Source: Candidatus Nanopelagicales bacterium
Lineage (GTDB): Bacteria > Actinomycetota > Actinomycetes > S36-B12
NCBI GenBank assembly: GCA_030726915.1
Contig: JANRCR010000007.1
Span: 1 to 48,022, forward strand
Direction of reading: 5' to 3'
DNA: 48,022 nt
Positions 29,775 to 39,979 of the stretch are shown one piece after another (within the stretch, counting starts at the first letter, position 1; each line of letters starts with the position of its first letter). Made by a program: the position numbers and the translations under genes. The notes beneath the pieces were generated by a model, which saw nothing but the letters and a program-made list of their open reading frames with translations, was not told where the DNA came from and made no database searches.

Positions 29775-32700
29775 CTAGGCCGAGACGGTGTCGCGCTCGC
29801 GGATACGCTGCCCAACAACCTGCGTAACTCCGTCACCCCGCATCGATACACCGTAGAGCGCATCAGCAATCTCCATCGTGCGCTTCTGATGCGTCACCAC
29901 GATCAGTTGTGAACTCGTGCGCAGCTCATCAATGGCGTCGATCAGGCGCCCGAGGTTGATGTCGTCGAGTGCCGCTTCGACCTCGTCGAGGACATAGAAG
30001 GGACTGGGGCGGGCCTTGAACAGCGCAATCAGGAAGGCCACCGCGGTGAGGGAACGTTCACCACCCGACAGCAGTGAGAGTCGCTTCACCTTTTTGCCCG
30101 GGGGTCGCGCCTCCACATCCACCCCGGTCGTCAGCATGTTGGACGGATCCGACAGGACGAGTCGGCCTTCGCCGCCGGGAAAAAGTCGCGCAAAAACGCG
30201 TTCAAACTCACGTGCGGTGTCCTCATATGCTTCCGTGAAAACGCGTTCGACTCTCTCGTCTACTTCCTTGACGATGGCCATGAGGTCATCACGCGAGCGC
30301 TTCAGGTCATCGACCTGCTCCGTGAGGAATCTCAGGCGCTCCTCGAGAGCGGTGAACTCCTCCAACGCCAGCGGATTGACTTTGCCCAGGAGTGCTAGGC
30401 CTCGTTCGGCTACCTTCAGCCGTCGCTCTTGCTGCGCACGGTCATAGGCGTAGGCCTCCGGAGCGGGGGCCGCGGGGTCGATCTCATCCCCGGGGGATGC
30501 GGGAGTGGGGGGCACGGGTTGATCGGGACCGTACTCCTCCAGGAGATCATCGGGCTCAATTCCGAACTCCTCAATGACTCGCGACTCCACCTGCTCAATT
30601 CGCAGTCGCTGCTCAGCGCGAGCGACCTCGTCGCGGTGCACCGAGTCGGTGAGTCGTTCCATTTCCGACGTGAATTCCCGCAGCGACTGGCGCACCTTCT
30701 GCATGGTCGCGTCCCGAGTCGATTGCAGTTCTTCACGCTCACGCCTTTGGGCATCGGCAAGCGCAATGGATGCGTCAAGTGACCGCATGACCACGTCGAC
30801 ACCGCGCGCAACCGCTGCGGCCACGCTGGCCTCACGGGCACGCTGCTCCCGCCTCTCGATCGCCCGGCGACGGGTCGCTCGCTCATTGGCTGCTGCGCGC
30901 TCGAGGGTTTCGGCCCGCGCGGTCAGGGAAGCGAGCCGCTCCTCACCCGTACGGACCACAAGCCGAGCCTCAACCTCGTGGGCCCGGGCGACTTCCGCCA
31001 AACCTGCTAGTTCGGATCGCCTATCGAGGATCTCCACGTCTGTGCCATCGGTCTCCACCGAGTGGAGGCGCTGCTCAAGCTCGAGCAGGGTCGCCTCATC
31101 CGCCGCTAGGGCCTCAAGCGCGGCATGCTCCGCGGCCGCGAGTCGATCCGCCTCTGCCGTAGCCGCTCGAGCCGCCTGGCCCAGGAGGCCGAGTTGCTCA
31201 GCAACCGCGGCTAGTCGTGCATCGGACTCGTGCAATCGGGACAGGGCTGCTTCGGCCGTTGCCGTCGCCTCGCGCTGTGACTCAAGCGCACTGGACAATT
31301 CAAAACGCGTGCGTTCGAGCTGATGCTGGACCGCTTCCAGCGCTGCAGCCGCCTCGTCCACCGCAGCCTGCACCTCGATCATCGTGGGAGCTTCTCCCGC
31401 TCCGCCGAAGGCGATGTGGGGGCCCACAATGTCGCCCTCTCGCGTGGCAGCAATGAGTCCCCTGCGCGCGACGTCGGAGGCCTGGTCGAGACTGTCCACG
31501 AGGACGATTCCCCGCATGCGATCGTGCAAGGCCGTCAGGAGTTCAGCCGGGCCGGAGACGACGCTCACCAGCCAACGTCCTCCGGCCGGGGGCGCCTCAG
31601 AACTGGGGGCTGCGGCCAGGCTGTCACCGAGGACGACGACGTGGGCGCGACCTGCAGCATCGCGGTGCAGGAGGAGAAGTCCATCAATGGCAGACCGGGC
31701 GTCCTTGACAACGACGGCATCGGCCAGGGATCCGAGTGCGGCAGCGACTCCTCGTTCGAATCCGGGCTGAACCGTCAGCAGTGAGGCAACGGTGCCCACA
31801 ACACCAACATTCTCACCAGCCTGCAGGAGGGCACCGACACCGTCACCGCGCGTGATGGCGATCTGGAGAGCCTCCAGGCGGGCCGTCAGGGCCGCACGCT
31901 CCCGCTCACTTTCGCGCTCCTGATGGCGCAGTTGCTCGACCGCCGAATCAGATGCCGCCAGAAGTGCCTGGGTGTTCTCGTACTGGGTATCCAGGCCGAG
32001 TTCCCCTGCATCGAGGCCCGCCACCTGCGCCTCGAGGCTGGCGAACTCGCGCTGAGCCGTAGCCGCGCGTGACCTGGCATCCTCGCGCTGTCCGGCCACC
32101 CGCTCAATCTCGGCTACCCGCGCATCACGACGGGATGTCGCCGCCGCCACTCGGCCGGACAGTTGCGCCAGACCCTCTCGCCGATCCGACAGCGCCTGCG
32201 TTTCCTGAGCAACCCTGCGGTCCTCGGCGGCGTGGGCGCGCTCGGCATCGAGCCGAGTGTTGGTGGCATCAGACAGCGTCGATCTGTCACCCTCAACCTG
32301 GCGACCGAGACCGAACTCTTCCTCGCGCAGATCGGATGCTTCCGCCTCCAGGGCGTCCGGATCCCGCCCGGTCTCCATGTCATCAGCCATCTCGGGACTA
32401 ATGAGTCGCAGCCGCTCAGCTGCCAGGGAAGCGGTGCCCAGGAAGCGCTCGCGCAGCGCCGACAGGCCGAACCACGTCTGCTGCGCAGCGGCCAGGAGTG
32501 GCGCAGCGAGTTGCGCATCCGACTCCAACGTTGACTCCTGGGAGGTCAGCGACGCCAGGTGGCCCTCCACATCAAGGCGCCGTTCGCGCAGGGCAGACTC
32601 ATCCGCGACTTCAGCCGCGAGCGTGTTTCGGAATTGCGCCAAATCATCAGCCATGAGACGCAGTCGGGCATCGCGCGCTTCCGATTGGATGACCACTGCC

Positions 32701-33341
32701 CGCCTCGCCACCTCAGCCTGTCGGCCCAGCGGCTTGAGCTGGCGTCGAAGTTCGGTCGTCAGGTCGGTCAGCCGGGTGAGATTGCCCTGCATGGCCTCCA
32801 GCTTGCGGAGCGCCTTTTCTTTGCGCTTGCGATGCTTGAGGACTCCGGCTGCCTCCTCGATGAAACCCCGACGATCCTCGGGCGAGGCGTGCAGGATCGC
32901 ATCGAGTTGACCCTGGCCCACGATGACGTGCATTTCCCTGCCGATGCCCGAATCCGACAGGAGTTCCTGAACATCAAGCAATCGGCAGGGCGTGCCATTA
33001 ATGGCGTACTCGGATCCACCATTGCGAAAGAGCGTCCTGGAGATCGTGACCTCGGTGTAATCGATGGGGAGCGCACCATCGGTGTTGTCAATGGTGAGAG
33101 CCACTTCAGCCCGACCCAGGGGTGCTCGACCCGCCGTGCCGGCGAAGATCACGTCCGCCATGTTGCCGCCTCGCAAGGACTTGGCCCCCTGCTCGCCCAT
33201 GACCCAGGCGAGCGCATCCACGATGTTGGACTTGCCCGAGCCGTTGGGACCTACGACGCACGTAACGCCGGGCTCAAAGGCCAACGACGTCGCGGAGGCA
33301 AATGACTTGAAGCCCTTGAGGGTCAGGCTCTTGAGGTACAC
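29775..33341 (-). CDS. smc: Chromosome segregation protein SMC
   Basis: GTG start VYLKSLTLKGFKSFASA; GPNGSGKSNIVDALAWVMGEQGAKSLRG; C-terminal LLSGGERSLTAVAFLIALFKARPSPFYVLDEVEAALDD. Confidence 0.97.
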   Translation of the reverse strand: MYLKSLTLKGFKSFASATSLAFEPGVTCVVGPNGSGKSNIVDALAWVMGEQGAKSLRGGNMADVIFAGTAGRAPLGRAEVALTIDNTDGALPIDYTEVTISRTLFRNGGSEYAINGTPCRLLDVQELLSDSGIGREMHVIVGQGQLDAILHASPEDRRGFIEEAAGVLKHRKRKEKALRKLEAMQGNLTRLTDLTTELRRQLKPLGRQAEVARRAVVIQSEARDARLRLMADDLAQFRNTLAAEVADESALRERRLDVEGHLASLTSQESTLESDAQLAAPLLAAAQQTWFGLSALRERFLGTASLAAERLRLISPEMADDMETGRDPDALEAEASDLREEEFGLGRQVEGDRSTLSDATNTRLDAERAHAAEDRRVAQETQALSDRREGLAQLSGRVAAATSRRDARVAEIERVAGQREDARSRAATAQREFASLEAQVAGLDAGELGLDTQYENTQALLAASDSAVEQLRHQERESERERAALTARLEALQIAITRGDGVGALLQAGENVGVVGTVASLLTVQPGFERGVAAALGSLADAVVVKDARSAIDGLLLLHRDAAGRAHVVVLGDSLAAAPSSEAPPAGGRWLVSVVSGPAELLTALHDRMRGIVLVDSLDQASDVARRGLIAATREGDIVGPHIAFGGAGEAPTMIEVQAAVDEAAAALEAVQHQLERTRFELSSALESQREATATAEAALSRLHESDARLAAVAEQLGLLGQAARAATAEADRLAAAEHAALEALAADEATLLELEQRLHSVETDGTDVEILDRRSELAGLAEVARAHEVEARLVVRTGEERLASLTARAETLERAAANERATRRRAIERREQRAREASVAAAVARGVDVVMRSLDASIALADAQRREREELQSTRDATMQKVRQSLREFTSEMERLTDSVHRDEVARAEQRLRIEQVESRVIEEFGIEPDDLLEEYGPDQPVPPTPASPGDEIDPAAPAPEAYAYDRAQQERRLKVAERGLALLGKVNPLALEEFTALEERLRFLTEQVDDLKRSRDDLMAIVKEVDERVERVFTEAYEDTAREFERVFARLFPGGEGRLVLSDPSNMLTTGVDVEARPPGKKVKRLSLLSGGERSLTAVAFLIALFKARPSPFYVLDEVEAALDDINLGRLIDAIDELRTSSQLIVVTHQKRTMEIADALYGVSMRGDGVTQVVGQRIRERDTVSA

Positions 33342-33419
33342 GTCCCCGACCCTACCTGCGGGCGGCGCTTCCACGGGATCGGGCACGACCCCGGCGCCCA
33401 GCAGGGCCGCGCGGGTACG

Positions 33420-34286
33420 TCACCTCGTGGCTCGGGGACGTCTCTGGCATCGGGGACATCTAAAGGACGACCGATTCATGAAGTGCTCACGGACCACAGC
33501 CGTGCCACAACGGGCGCAGAGCATACCTTCTTGCCCATAGGCATTGAGGGAACGATCAAACCATCCGCTTTCCCCGTTGACATTGACATACAGGGCATCG
33601 AATGACGTGCCTCCCTCGGCGAGGGCCTCGGCCATCACGTCCCTGATGTGCTGGAGAAGATCAACCCCCTGGGCACGGGACAGGGCCCTTCCCGGTCGGT
33701 CATAGTGCAGCCGGGCACGCCACAGGGCCTCGTCCGCGTAGATGTTGCCGATACCGGAAATGAGCGTCTGATCCAACAGGCATCGCTTCACACCGGAACC
33801 ACGCTGCCGCATTCGTCGAAGGAAGAGATCCTCGTCAAGGTCAGGATCGAGGGGGTCACGCGCAATATGGGCGACGGATGACGGCACTCGGCCGCCGGCA
33901 CCGTCATCAATCACATCATCGACGTGCATGCCGCCAAACATGCGTTGGTCGACGAAGTGCATCTGCCGGTCGGCGCCCTCCAGGGTCAATCGCACGCGGA
34001 GGTGCTTGCCATCAGGGCTTTGAGGTGCAGGCAGGAGCACCTGCCCACTCATCCCGAGGTGTACGACCAAGGCCGATCCATCGTCCAGTGGCATCCACAG
34101 GAACTTGCCCCTCCGGCTGACGCGGGTGATCTGCCGGCCCCGCAGCGCATCCTCAAAATCCGGGATTCCCTGCTCGTGGCGGCGCACAGATCTGGCGTTG
34201 AGGACCTGCACCGACCCGAGGATTCGACCTGTCACATAGGGATCGAGGCCTCGCCGTACAACTTCAACCTCGGGGAGTTCAGGCAC
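33420..34286 (-). CDS. mutM: Formamidopyrimidine-DNA glycosylase
   Basis: [14 protein letters not shown]-terminus (GTG 34286), C-terminal zinc finger [25 protein letters not shown]. Confidence 0.95.
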   Translation of the reverse strand: MPELPEVEVVRRGLDPYVTGRILGSVQVLNARSVRRHEQGIPDFEDALRGRQITRVSRRGKFLWMPLDDGSALVVHLGMSGQVLLPAPQSPDGKHLRVRLTLEGADRQMHFVDQRMFGGMHVDDVIDDGAGGRVPSSVAHIARDPLDPDLDEDLFLRRMRQRGSGVKRCLLDQTLISGIGNIYADEALWRARLHYDRPGRALSRAQGVDLLQHIRDVMAEALAEGGTSFDALYVNVNGESGWFDRSLNAYGQEGMLCARCGTAVVREHFMNRSSFRCPRCQRRPRATR

Positions 34287-34971
34287 CGGGGTGGCGAGCG
34301 CTGACGGCGCGGTAGGCAGCCTCCGCCGCTTGCTGCTCCGCCTCCTTCTTCGACCGACCTTCCCCATCCCCAAACACCTGCTGGCCGAGGAGGACCTCAG
34401 CACGAAATGCCTTGGCATGATCGGGACCGGACTCCGCCACCGAGTATTCGGGGGCGCCGAGATCAAGGGCCGAGGTGAGTTCCTGCAGGGACGTTTTCCA
34501 GTCCAGGCCCGCTCCGAGACCGGCCGCGAGTTCGATCACGGGATCGAAGAGGCGGTGGATGAGAGCCTCGGCCACCCCGAGGCCGTGTTCGAGGTAGACG
34601 GCCCCGATAACGGCTTCGAGCGTGTCAGCGAGGATCGATGACTTATCCCGGCCCCCGGTGATCTCCTCACCTCGGCCGAGGCGCAGATGTGACCCCAGGT
34701 CCAACTGACGGGCCACATCGGCCAGGGCTCGAGCATTGACGACGGCAGCACGCATTTTTGCGAGGTGGCCCTCGGCAAGGTCTGGGTGCAGCCGATACAG
34801 GGATTCCGTGACCACGAGACCGAGGACAGCATCCCCGAGGAATTCGAGTCGCTCATTCGTCGGGAGCCCACCGTTTTCGTAGGCAAATGATCGGTGGGTA
34901 AGCGACAACGACAGCCAGTCCGGAGACAGTGCCGCTCCGACCTCGTCGAGGACCGACTGAACGTCCATCAT
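34279..34971 (-). CDS. rnc: Ribonuclease III
   Basis: [18 protein letters not shown] signature and C-terminal dsRBD; ATGA overlap with the upstream ACP-like gene. Confidence 0.95.
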   Translation of the reverse strand: MMDVQSVLDEVGAALSPDWLSLSLTHRSFAYENGGLPTNERLEFLGDAVLGLVVTESLYRLHPDLAEGHLAKMRAAVVNARALADVARQLDLGSHLRLGRGEEITGGRDKSSILADTLEAVIGAVYLEHGLGVAEALIHRLFDPVIELAAGLGAGLDWKTSLQELTSALDLGAPEYSVAESGPDHAKAFRAEVLLGQQVFGDGEGRSKKEAEQQAAEAAYRAVSARHPGA

Positions 34972-35225
34972 GTCGCTGCTCCGAATGTGGCCGCCCCGAT
35001 CAGGTCTCCCACCGTGGCTGCGGGAACGCCCGGCGGCACGCTCACCACGACGCCCGACTTGGCGAGAAGATCGGCCAGGCACACACGTGCAAGCGCATCC
35101 CAGCCGAGGAGTGCCAGCGGCGTGTCATCTCGGATGCCGGCGGGGTCCACGCCGAGCACCCGCCCGAGCGACGCCACGACGACCTGGCGCAGAGATCCCA
35201 ACCCTGTGGACTGCGCCGTGGACAT
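34968..35225 (-). CDS. Acyl-carrier-protein-like protein lacking the phosphopantetheine Ser (DAL instead of DSL)
   Basis: [57 protein letters not shown] aligns by eye to ACP helices I-IV; located rpmF - this - rnc, the acpP position in several bacteria. Confidence 0.7.
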   Translation of the reverse strand: MSTAQSTGLGSLRQVVVASLGRVLGVDPAGIRDDTPLALLGWDALARVCLADLLAKSGVVVSVPPGVPAATVGDLIGAATFGAAT

Positions 35226-35232
35226 GGGGCCC

Positions 35233-35406
35233 TCAGACGTCGAGGACGCGTCGCTTGGCGTAGGTCCCACACGTGGGGCACACCGTGTGTGCCAGCTTGG
35301 GCTCGCGACACCGGGTGCAGGTCACCAGCGTAGGCGCGGTGGTCTTCCACTGGGAACGGCGATGCCGAGTGTTGGAGCGGGATGTCTTCCGCTTGGGTAC
35401 AGCCAC
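35233..35406 (-). CDS. rpmF: 50S ribosomal protein L32
   Basis: Read manually (below ORF-track length cutoff): VAVPKRKTSRSNTRHRRSQWKTTAPTLVTCTRCREPKLAHTVCPTCGTYAKRRVLDV*, with four zinc-ribbon Cys. Confidence 0.95.
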   Translation of the reverse strand: MAVPKRKTSRSNTRHRRSQWKTTAPTLVTCTRCREPKLAHTVCPTCGTYAKRRVLDV

Positions 35407-35407
35407 G

Positions 35408-35995
35408 TCAGTTGTCCTTGTCCTCGTCGTGCTTCTCGTCGGCGAGCAACGCGGTCAGCGCTGCCCATCGTGGATCGTGCTCCTCGTGATGGTGCTCGGG
35501 ATCGTCCGCCAGCGGTGCGCCACATTGCGCGCAGAGCCCTGGGCAGTCGATCCGACACAGCGGTGCGATCGGCAGTCCTAGGACTACTGCGTCGCGCACC
35601 GTCGCCTCGAGGTCAATCAGATCATCCTCAATGCTGGGAGAGGAATCCTCGGAGCCGTCACCCTCGTCGGTCACCCGGTGTCCTCGGGTGTCCTGCGGAG
35701 GATAGACGAACAGTTCCTGGATATCCGAATGCTCCTCCCAGGAGACCGGCTCGAGGCAGCGCGCGCACTCGGCGACGATCTGCGTCCGGGCCGTCCCGGA
35801 GACGAACACCCCCTCCACCACCGACTCAAGCCTCACAGTGAGGTCGAGATCGCCTGCTTCAGGGACCCAAGCCGTGCCCGCACCCCAACCCTCGGCAACC
35901 ACCACCCTGAGGTGGAGATCCTTCATCGCCCCGGCCCGCCGACCTAGATCGCGGATATCCACGACAAAGGGCGCACGCGGGTCGAGGGCGTTCAC
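35408..35995 (-). CDS. DUF177/YceD family protein
   Basis: CARCLEPV ... CRIDCPGLCAQCGAPL, directly upstream of rpmF. Confidence 0.88.
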   Translation of the reverse strand: MNALDPRAPFVVDIRDLGRRAGAMKDLHLRVVVAEGWGAGTAWVPEAGDLDLTVRLESVVEGVFVSGTARTQIVAECARCLEPVSWEEHSDIQELFVYPPQDTRGHRVTDEGDGSEDSSPSIEDDLIDLEATVRDAVVLGLPIAPLCRIDCPGLCAQCGAPLADDPEHHHEEHDPRWAALTALLADEKHDEDKDN

Positions 35996-36078
35996 GGATC
36001 CTCCGACTGCTCTGGGCCGACACGAACCGGCCGGAGCCAGGATACCCAATCACCTGTCACCGGCACCCGACGGTCGGA

Positions 36079-36573
36079 CTAGGACGGTATGGGGCCGTCC
36101 TCATCCTCGAAATCCTCAGCCTGCTCGACCTGGCCGCGGAGCTTGTCTCGCCCACGCTCGACCGCCGCCAAGGTCTTGTGAAGCGTGATCTCAAAGGTAG
36201 CCAGCCGGGCGTCGATGTAATCATCCGTCTCGTGCCGCATCCGGGTGACGTCATCCTCGGTCTCGATCCGGATAGCCTCAGACTCCGCCACAGCGACGAG
36301 GTAGACCTCATGCTGAGACAGCATGCGCACCTGCTCCTCACGGGCTTCCGCGATGAGTTGATCGGCCTCGACGCGCCCCTCCGCGACCAAAGCCTCACGC
36401 TCGGCGAGCAACTGATCGGCGTCGGATAGTGAGCTCGGCAGGGCTTCACGAATATCCTCGATGAGATCGAGCACAGCCGCGCGGTTCACCATGCAGGACG
36501 ACGACAGTGGGACAGCCTTGGCTCCTTCGATCATCACCGCAAGTTCTTCAAGCTTTTGATCGACGTCCACTGT
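36079..36573 (-). CDS. Coiled-coil protein (DivIVA/ATP synthase subunit b-like, conserved in actinomycetes)
   Basis: Charged heptad-like helix LLAEREALVAEGRVEADQLIAEAREEQVRMLSQHEVY...; position upstream of DUF177-rpmF. Confidence 0.65.
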   Translation of the reverse strand, partial: TVDVDQKLEELAVMIEGAKAVPLSSSCMVNRAAVLDLIEDIREALPSSLSDADQLLAEREALVAEGRVEADQLIAEAREEQVRMLSQHEVYLVAVAESEAIRIETEDDVTRMRHETDDYIDARLATFEITLHKTLAAVERGRDKLRGQVEQAEDFEDEDGPIPS

Positions 36574-36640
36574 CATCCTCCCGTCAAGGGGCGTTTCGCC
36601 CTTATAGAACACACGGCAGTGCCTACCTCACGCCACGACC

Positions 36641-37129
36641 CTAGTCCGAACGCCCAGGCTCCAGTTTGGCCCTCAGTCGCCCGAGCACGGCATCCGGGAC
36701 TAGCCCCTCGACACTGCCCCCGTGCGTGGCTACTTCTTTGACGAGGCTGGACGAGAGATAACTGTAGAGGGGGTTGGTGGAGATAAAGAGTGTCTCCACG
36801 CCGCCAAGTCGGTAATTCATCTGGGCCATCTGAAGTTCGTAGTCAAAGTCGCTCACCGCACGCAGACCCTTAACGATGGCGGGCACATCTCGCTCTCGGC
36901 AGTAGTCCACGAGCAACCCGTAGAAGGAGTCCACCTCGACATTGGGCAGGTCGGCTACCACCTCCCGGAGGATCTCGATGCGCTCTTCAACGGTAAAGAG
37001 ACTGGATTTGGTCTTGTTGATGAGCACCGCGACGATCACGCGATCAGCCAGCACCGATGCCCTGCGGAAAACATCAAGATGGCCATTCGTCACGGGGTCA
37101 AAGGATCCCGGGCATACCGCAACGCGCAT
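36641..37129 (-). CDS. coaD: Phosphopantetheine adenylyltransferase
   Basis: MRVAVCPGSFDPVTNGHLDVFRRA. Confidence 0.96.
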   Translation of the reverse strand: MRVAVCPGSFDPVTNGHLDVFRRASVLADRVIVAVLINKTKSSLFTVEERIEILREVVADLPNVEVDSFYGLLVDYCRERDVPAIVKGLRAVSDFDYELQMAQMNYRLGGVETLFISTNPLYSYLSSSLVKEVATHGGSVEGLVPDAVLGRLRAKLEPGRSD

Positions 37130-37171
37130 CGCCTCACCCTTCCACGTCGGACACTGCTGACGCATGTGTCA

Positions 37172-37723
37172 TCAGGCGCCTTCGCGCCGACCGTACCAAA
37201 GGGACGTCTCTCCGTAGTCTCGTCGCCGTAGCTCCTCCCAGCCTTCTTCGGGCCACGGAGATGCTGAGCGCGCTGCACGCTCAACGACCACGAGCGCTCC
37301 CGGGGCAAGATGTGCACCCGATATCAGGTTGACCAGGATCTGCCGAACGTCCTCATCCGACATGGCATAGGGCGGATCGACGTAGACCACGTCGAAGGTC
37401 CTGCCCCCGGGGTTCCACGTGCGGGCATCCGCGATCACCACATCCGCGTCTACGCCGACCGCCGAGACATTTCGGCGCAGGACATCCAGGCAGCGACGGT
37501 CCTCTTCCACGAGCGTTGCCTGGGCGGCACCTCGGCTGAGGGCCTCCAGGCCCACCGCACCGGATCCGGCGCAGACATCGAGGAAGTGCACCGCGGTCCA
37601 CTCACCCACGAGCCCATCCAGGCTGGAGAACAGGGCTTCCCGGACTCGGTCCGAGGTCGGTCTCGTGCCGGCGGGTGGCGAGTACAAGCGGCGTCCGCGC
37701 GCTGTGCCGGCGATGATGCGCAC
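37172..37723 (-). CDS. rsmD: 16S rRNA (guanine966-N2)-methyltransferase
   Basis: VRIIAGTARGRRLYSPPAGTRPTSDRVREALFSSL; VYVDPPYAM motif. Confidence 0.94.
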   Translation of the reverse strand: MRIIAGTARGRRLYSPPAGTRPTSDRVREALFSSLDGLVGEWTAVHFLDVCAGSGAVGLEALSRGAAQATLVEEDRRCLDVLRRNVSAVGVDADVVIADARTWNPGGRTFDVVYVDPPYAMSDEDVRQILVNLISGAHLAPGALVVVERAARSASPWPEEGWEELRRRDYGETSLWYGRREGA

Positions 37724-37724
37724 G

Positions 37725-39977
37725 TCACCCCTTGTCCAGGTAGTCGGATCGATGGTCGTCCGATAGCGCGAGAATCTGGTCGCGCAGCAGCGGATGATCG
37801 CGCAGATCGGGGTCCGCGGCAATCAAGACCGTGGCGGCCTCGCGCGCTTCCTCCACGATCGCTTCGTCGCGGATGACCTCCAGGAGCCGCAGGGAGGACC
37901 TGCGACCCGACTGAGCGGTGCCGAGAATGTCGCCCTCGCGGCGGGCCTGAAGGTCCACGCGAGCCAAAGCGAAGCCATCGGTGGTCGCAGCAACGGCCTG
38001 GAGTCGCTCACGCGCAGGAGATTCCGGGCCGGCCTGGGTCACCAGCAGGCAGAGACCATCACCTCCGCCGCGAGCAATTCGACCACGCAGCTGATGCAAC
38101 TGGGAGATCCCGAAGCGGTCGGCATCCAGGATCACCATCATCGAGGCGCTCGGCACGTCGACACCAACTTCGATGACCGTGGTGGCCACGAGCACGTCCA
38201 GCGCCTCGCGCGACCCGGCCGGGAGAGTAAACCGGCGCATGGCCTCGTCCTTGGCCTCCGCCGACATGCGCCCGTGCAGGACGCCGATGCGCAATCCCTC
38301 GAGCCATCGGGCGTTCAACTCCGACGCGACATCGATGACGCTGGAAAGTTCGGGATCATCACCCCCGCTGGACACCATCGCCAACTCATCAGAACTCACC
38401 GACGTGTCATCGTCGCCAATCCGTGGACAGACGATGAAGACCCGCCCACCCTCGGCCACCTCCTCGCGCACACGCTGCCACGCGCGGGCGAGGTGCGCTG
38501 GCTGTTCACGCGGGGCAACCACATGGGTGGTGATGCTTCCCCTGCCCGTCGGATACTCATCAATGACGCTGATGTCAAGATCGCCGAAGACCGTCATAGC
38601 CACCGTGCGTGGGATCGGTGTCGCCGTCATGACCAACACATGGGGGCGCATGCCCTCACCCGATCGATCCACCAGTGCAGCGCGCTGTTCGACTCCGAAT
38701 CGATGCTGCTCGTCGACGACCACGAGTCCCAGATCGGCAAACTGGACGGTCTCCTGCAGCACCGCATGTGTTCCCACGACGATTCCTGCTTCACCACTGG
38801 CGACGGCGAGCAACTCCTCGCGACGCTGACGGGCTCCCTGGGATCCGGAGAGATAAGCGATGCGGGTGGCTCGATCAGCCCCTCCCAGGACTCCCTTCCC
38901 CGCCAACGGCCCGAGGAATTCACGCAGGGTGCGCACATGCTGCACCGCCAGCACCTCGGTTGGCGCGAGCAGCACCGCCTGGCCCCCCGCATCCACAACC
39001 TGCAGCATCGCGCGCAGGGCCACCATGGTCTTGCCACTGCCCACATCGCCCTGGAGGAGTCGCTGCATGGGATGTTCACCCATGAGGTCATTCGCGATGT
39101 CGACTCCGACACGTTCCTGCGCACCGGTCAGCGCAAAGGGCCGCTGAGCGTCGAAGGTCGCCAGGATCCCGTCATCGCTCGGCGGACGTGGCAGGGCGGC
39201 CTGGGCAAGCCTGTGGTGACGCCGCTGGGCAAGGACGACCTGCAGATCAAAGGCCTCCTCGAAGCGCAGTCGATGCTGGCCCAACTCAACGGCATTCCGA
39301 TCCGGTGGGCGATGCACCGCGCGCAGCGCATCGGCGAGGCTCATGAGCCCCTTGTCCTGGCGCAAACCATCCGGCAGTGGATCATCGATCTCGGCAAGGG
39401 CATCCAGTGCCAGCCTCATCGTCTGCTGGATCTTCCAGCTCGGCAGGCCCGCGGTCGCTGGGTAGATGGGAATGAGGAGGTCAGCGAAAGCGGCCTCCGC
39501 CTCACGATCGCGCTCCTCCTCGGATGCCTCCGCAGAGTCGGATCCGCCCATCTGCGATCGATCCGGGAGCATGACGTAGCGGGGATGCGCCAACTGGCGG
39601 GTACCCCCGAAGGCCGACACCGTGCCGGCAAAGAGCCCCCGCCGCCCCACGCGAAACTCCCGCTCCACGCGCCAGGGCTGGTTGAAGAACACCAGGCTGA
39701 TGCGGCCGACTCCGTCGGAGACGACAACCTCGGTCACCGTGCCGCGCCGCTGTTGCATGCGTCGGTTGACGGCTGAGACGACCTCGGCAAACACCGTCAC
39801 GTGCTCGCCCACCTGGAGCACATCAAGGTCGGTCAACTCCCCCGGATCGATGTACCGACGCGGGTAGTGGCGGAGCAGATCGTCAATCGTCTCGATTCCC
39901 AGGCCGTCGCTCAACGCCTTTGCCGTCTTGCCCCCGGCGATCGTCGAGACTGGCGCAGCCAAACTCACGCGCGCCAT
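37725..39977 (-). CDS. recG: ATP-dependent DNA helicase RecG
   Basis: LLQGDVGSGKTMVALRAM, VVDEQHRFGVEQR, wedge/OB N-terminus. Confidence 0.96.
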   Translation of the reverse strand: MARVSLAAPVSTIAGGKTAKALSDGLGIETIDDLLRHYPRRYIDPGELTDLDVLQVGEHVTVFAEVVSAVNRRMQQRRGTVTEVVVSDGVGRISLVFFNQPWRVEREFRVGRRGLFAGTVSAFGGTRQLAHPRYVMLPDRSQMGGSDSAEASEEERDREAEAAFADLLIPIYPATAGLPSWKIQQTMRLALDALAEIDDPLPDGLRQDKGLMSLADALRAVHRPPDRNAVELGQHRLRFEEAFDLQVVLAQRRHHRLAQAALPRPPSDDGILATFDAQRPFALTGAQERVGVDIANDLMGEHPMQRLLQGDVGSGKTMVALRAMLQVVDAGGQAVLLAPTEVLAVQHVRTLREFLGPLAGKGVLGGADRATRIAYLSGSQGARQRREELLAVASGEAGIVVGTHAVLQETVQFADLGLVVVDEQHRFGVEQRAALVDRSGEGMRPHVLVMTATPIPRTVAMTVFGDLDISVIDEYPTGRGSITTHVVAPREQPAHLARAWQRVREEVAEGGRVFIVCPRIGDDDTSVSSDELAMVSSGGDDPELSSVIDVASELNARWLEGLRIGVLHGRMSAEAKDEAMRRFTLPAGSREALDVLVATTVIEVGVDVPSASMMVILDADRFGISQLHQLRGRIARGGGDGLCLLVTQAGPESPARERLQAVAATTDGFALARVDLQARREGDILGTAQSGRRSSLRLLEVIRDEAIVEEAREAATVLIAADPDLRDHPLLRDQILALSDDHRSDYLDKG

Positions 39978-39979
39978 CG

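Noticed and set aside
30574-31323. 249-aa Ser/Arg-rich plus-strand ORF
   Set aside because: Antisense to the SMC coiled coil; composition reflects the reverse frame of Ala/Glu-rich heptads.
37794-39776. 660-aa plus-strand ORF
   Set aside because: Antisense to recG, which has clear helicase motifs; typical GC-rich shadow ORF.
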